A stretch of DNA of 64,000 nt from Rotaria socialis (taxonomy: Eukaryota > Rotifera > Eurotatoria > Philodinida > Philodinidae), in NCBI GenBank assembly GCA_905331475.1, contig CAJNYU010000687.1:62001-126000 (forward strand). The letters are read 5' to 3'. Within the stretch, counting starts at the first letter, position 1. Each line of letters starts with the position of its first letter. Under the pieces are notes generated by a model, which had not been told where the DNA came from, searched no databases, and saw nothing but the letters and a program-made list of their open reading frames with translations. Positions 63,001 through 64,000 of the stretch are shown here, one piece after another. The position numbers and the translations under genes are program-made.

Positions 63001-64000
63001 TTATGATCTAAAAAATGAAAATACGTACATCCGGAAGTGCCATTATGAATTCATGTGCATTAGCCATTTTAGCAGCCGCTATAACTTCTTCGTCAGTTGC
63101 ATCTTGTTTACCGAAGCGAATATTTTCTTCAATGGTTCCAGTAAAAAGAACAGGTTCTTGACTAACAACGCCAATATGTTGACGAAGCCAAGCAACATTC
63201 AATGTTTTAATATCTTTTCCATCCAGTAGCACCCGTCCTTGTTCGGGATCGTAAAACCGTTGAATCAATTGAATGGTGGTACTTTCTATTACAATGAGGA
63301 AAAAAAGAGCATTGATGAAGGAAAGACAAACAAACTAACTTCCACATCCCGATGCTCCAACTAAAGCAACTGTCTTTCCCGACGGAATTTTCATACTAAC
63401 ACCTTGCAAAATCTAAAAAAATTAATGTTATATATATACTATAAAAATTTTCTTCGATCTAACCGGTGTATCTTTACGAGCTGGATATGTAAATCTAACA
63501 TTTTGAAGCTCGATATCACCAACAATGCTGGGCGGAATATCACCTTCGTTTTTAAACGAATCAATGTTCGATATCTAACAAAAATCATAAATCAAAGAAA
63601 AAATAAATAAAAAAATTCATAAATAATTACTCTTGATATAATATCAAACACATAACCACCACTACCAGATGCTTCAGCAAATGCTTGAATATTAGGTACT
63701 ATTTGAGAGATACTAAATGTTGATTGTAAACATGAAATAAAAATCTAAGAAAGTTTTAACAAATATAATTTTTTCGTCATTTTTATCTATTGTTTACATA
63801 CAACAATCACAGATCCTGCATCATAATTTCTACATTCGTAACGCACAAGATAGGGTCCATCTAAAAATATTGAGGTATTCAAATTATTCGATAAATAGAC
63901 GAAATATACATACACCAAAATGTAATAGCAAATGATAGATAGATTGCTATCTGAGCAGCTGCTTGGCATATACCCAAATAAAGACCTTTTTTTATACCAA
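60013..64000 (-). CDS. ABCB-type full ABC transporter (P-glycoprotein family), 3' part
   Basis: About 20 short exons run off the right edge; the 5' part (first membrane domain start) is missing. In order: the last helices of membrane domain 1 ([17 protein letters not shown]); NBD1 with Walker A GASGCGKST, signature LSGGQKQR, Walker [13 protein letters not shown] and H-loop IVIAHRLST; an acidic linker; membrane domain 2 ([20 protein letters not shown] onward); NBD2 with Walker A GPSGSGKST, signature QLSGGQKQR, Walker [13 protein letters not shown] and H-loop LTIAHRLAT. Both Walker B glutamates are present, so both sites could hydrolyse ATP. Such pumps export lipids or xenobiotics at the plasma membrane. 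The gene ends AQERDDE. Confidence 0.92.

Overview
This is an AT-rich eukaryotic window with small, intron-dense animal genes. Most introns are about 45-95 bp with GT-AG borders. The gene set, the compact layout and a degraded rhodopsin-like receptor of a type I associate with bdelloid rotifers suggest a bdelloid. The phylum-level call (small invertebrate metazoan) is safer than the class-level one. I see no tRNA, rRNA, CRISPR array or operon, and no retrovirus-like element.

Layout. 1-17.8 kb is gene-poor: a CAP/GAPR-1-like gene, a spliced gene with a dsRNA-binding-like C-terminus, a SAM methyltransferase, two gene fragments, a receptor pseudogene and most of the mobile DNA. That mobile DNA includes a 384-bp fold-back element with a 9-bp target duplication, a 391-bp hAT-like MITE, two short elements beside the receptor pseudogene, and a dispersed repeat in two copies, one of which carries a 103-G run and an N. 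17.8-32.4 kb is dense: an RPGR homologue ending in a CaaX box, then SMG6 (23 exons) and XRRA1 (16 exons) fired from a shared 119-bp intergenic gap. 32.7-40.6 kb has an orphan class A GPCR, a small protein with three Cys-x-Glu-Cys-Arg repeats, and a Ser/Thr-rich single-exon protein with a PP1-docking-like motif. 40.6-45.0 kb is a gene desert with one MITE-like element. 45-58 kb holds RAB3IP/Rabin8, VPS8 with a lipid-anchor-type thioredoxin-fold gene nested antisense in its 2-kb intron, stathmin, and an SRSF10-like SR protein. 58-60 kb contains a 988-bp element with a 9-bp target duplication. 60-64 kb is the 3' part of an ABCB (P-glycoprotein-type) transporter that runs off the window.

Exon models were built by hand from splice sites and reading frame. 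For every complete spliced protein-coding gene the summed exons are a multiple of three. RPGR and Rabin8 act at cilia and in Rab8 traffic, VPS8 in endosomal tethering, SMG6 in nonsense-mediated decay. They look like housekeeping neighbours and not like one pathway. The least explained genes are the nested MGCC thioredoxin-like gene, the CxECR protein and the dsRBD-like gene.
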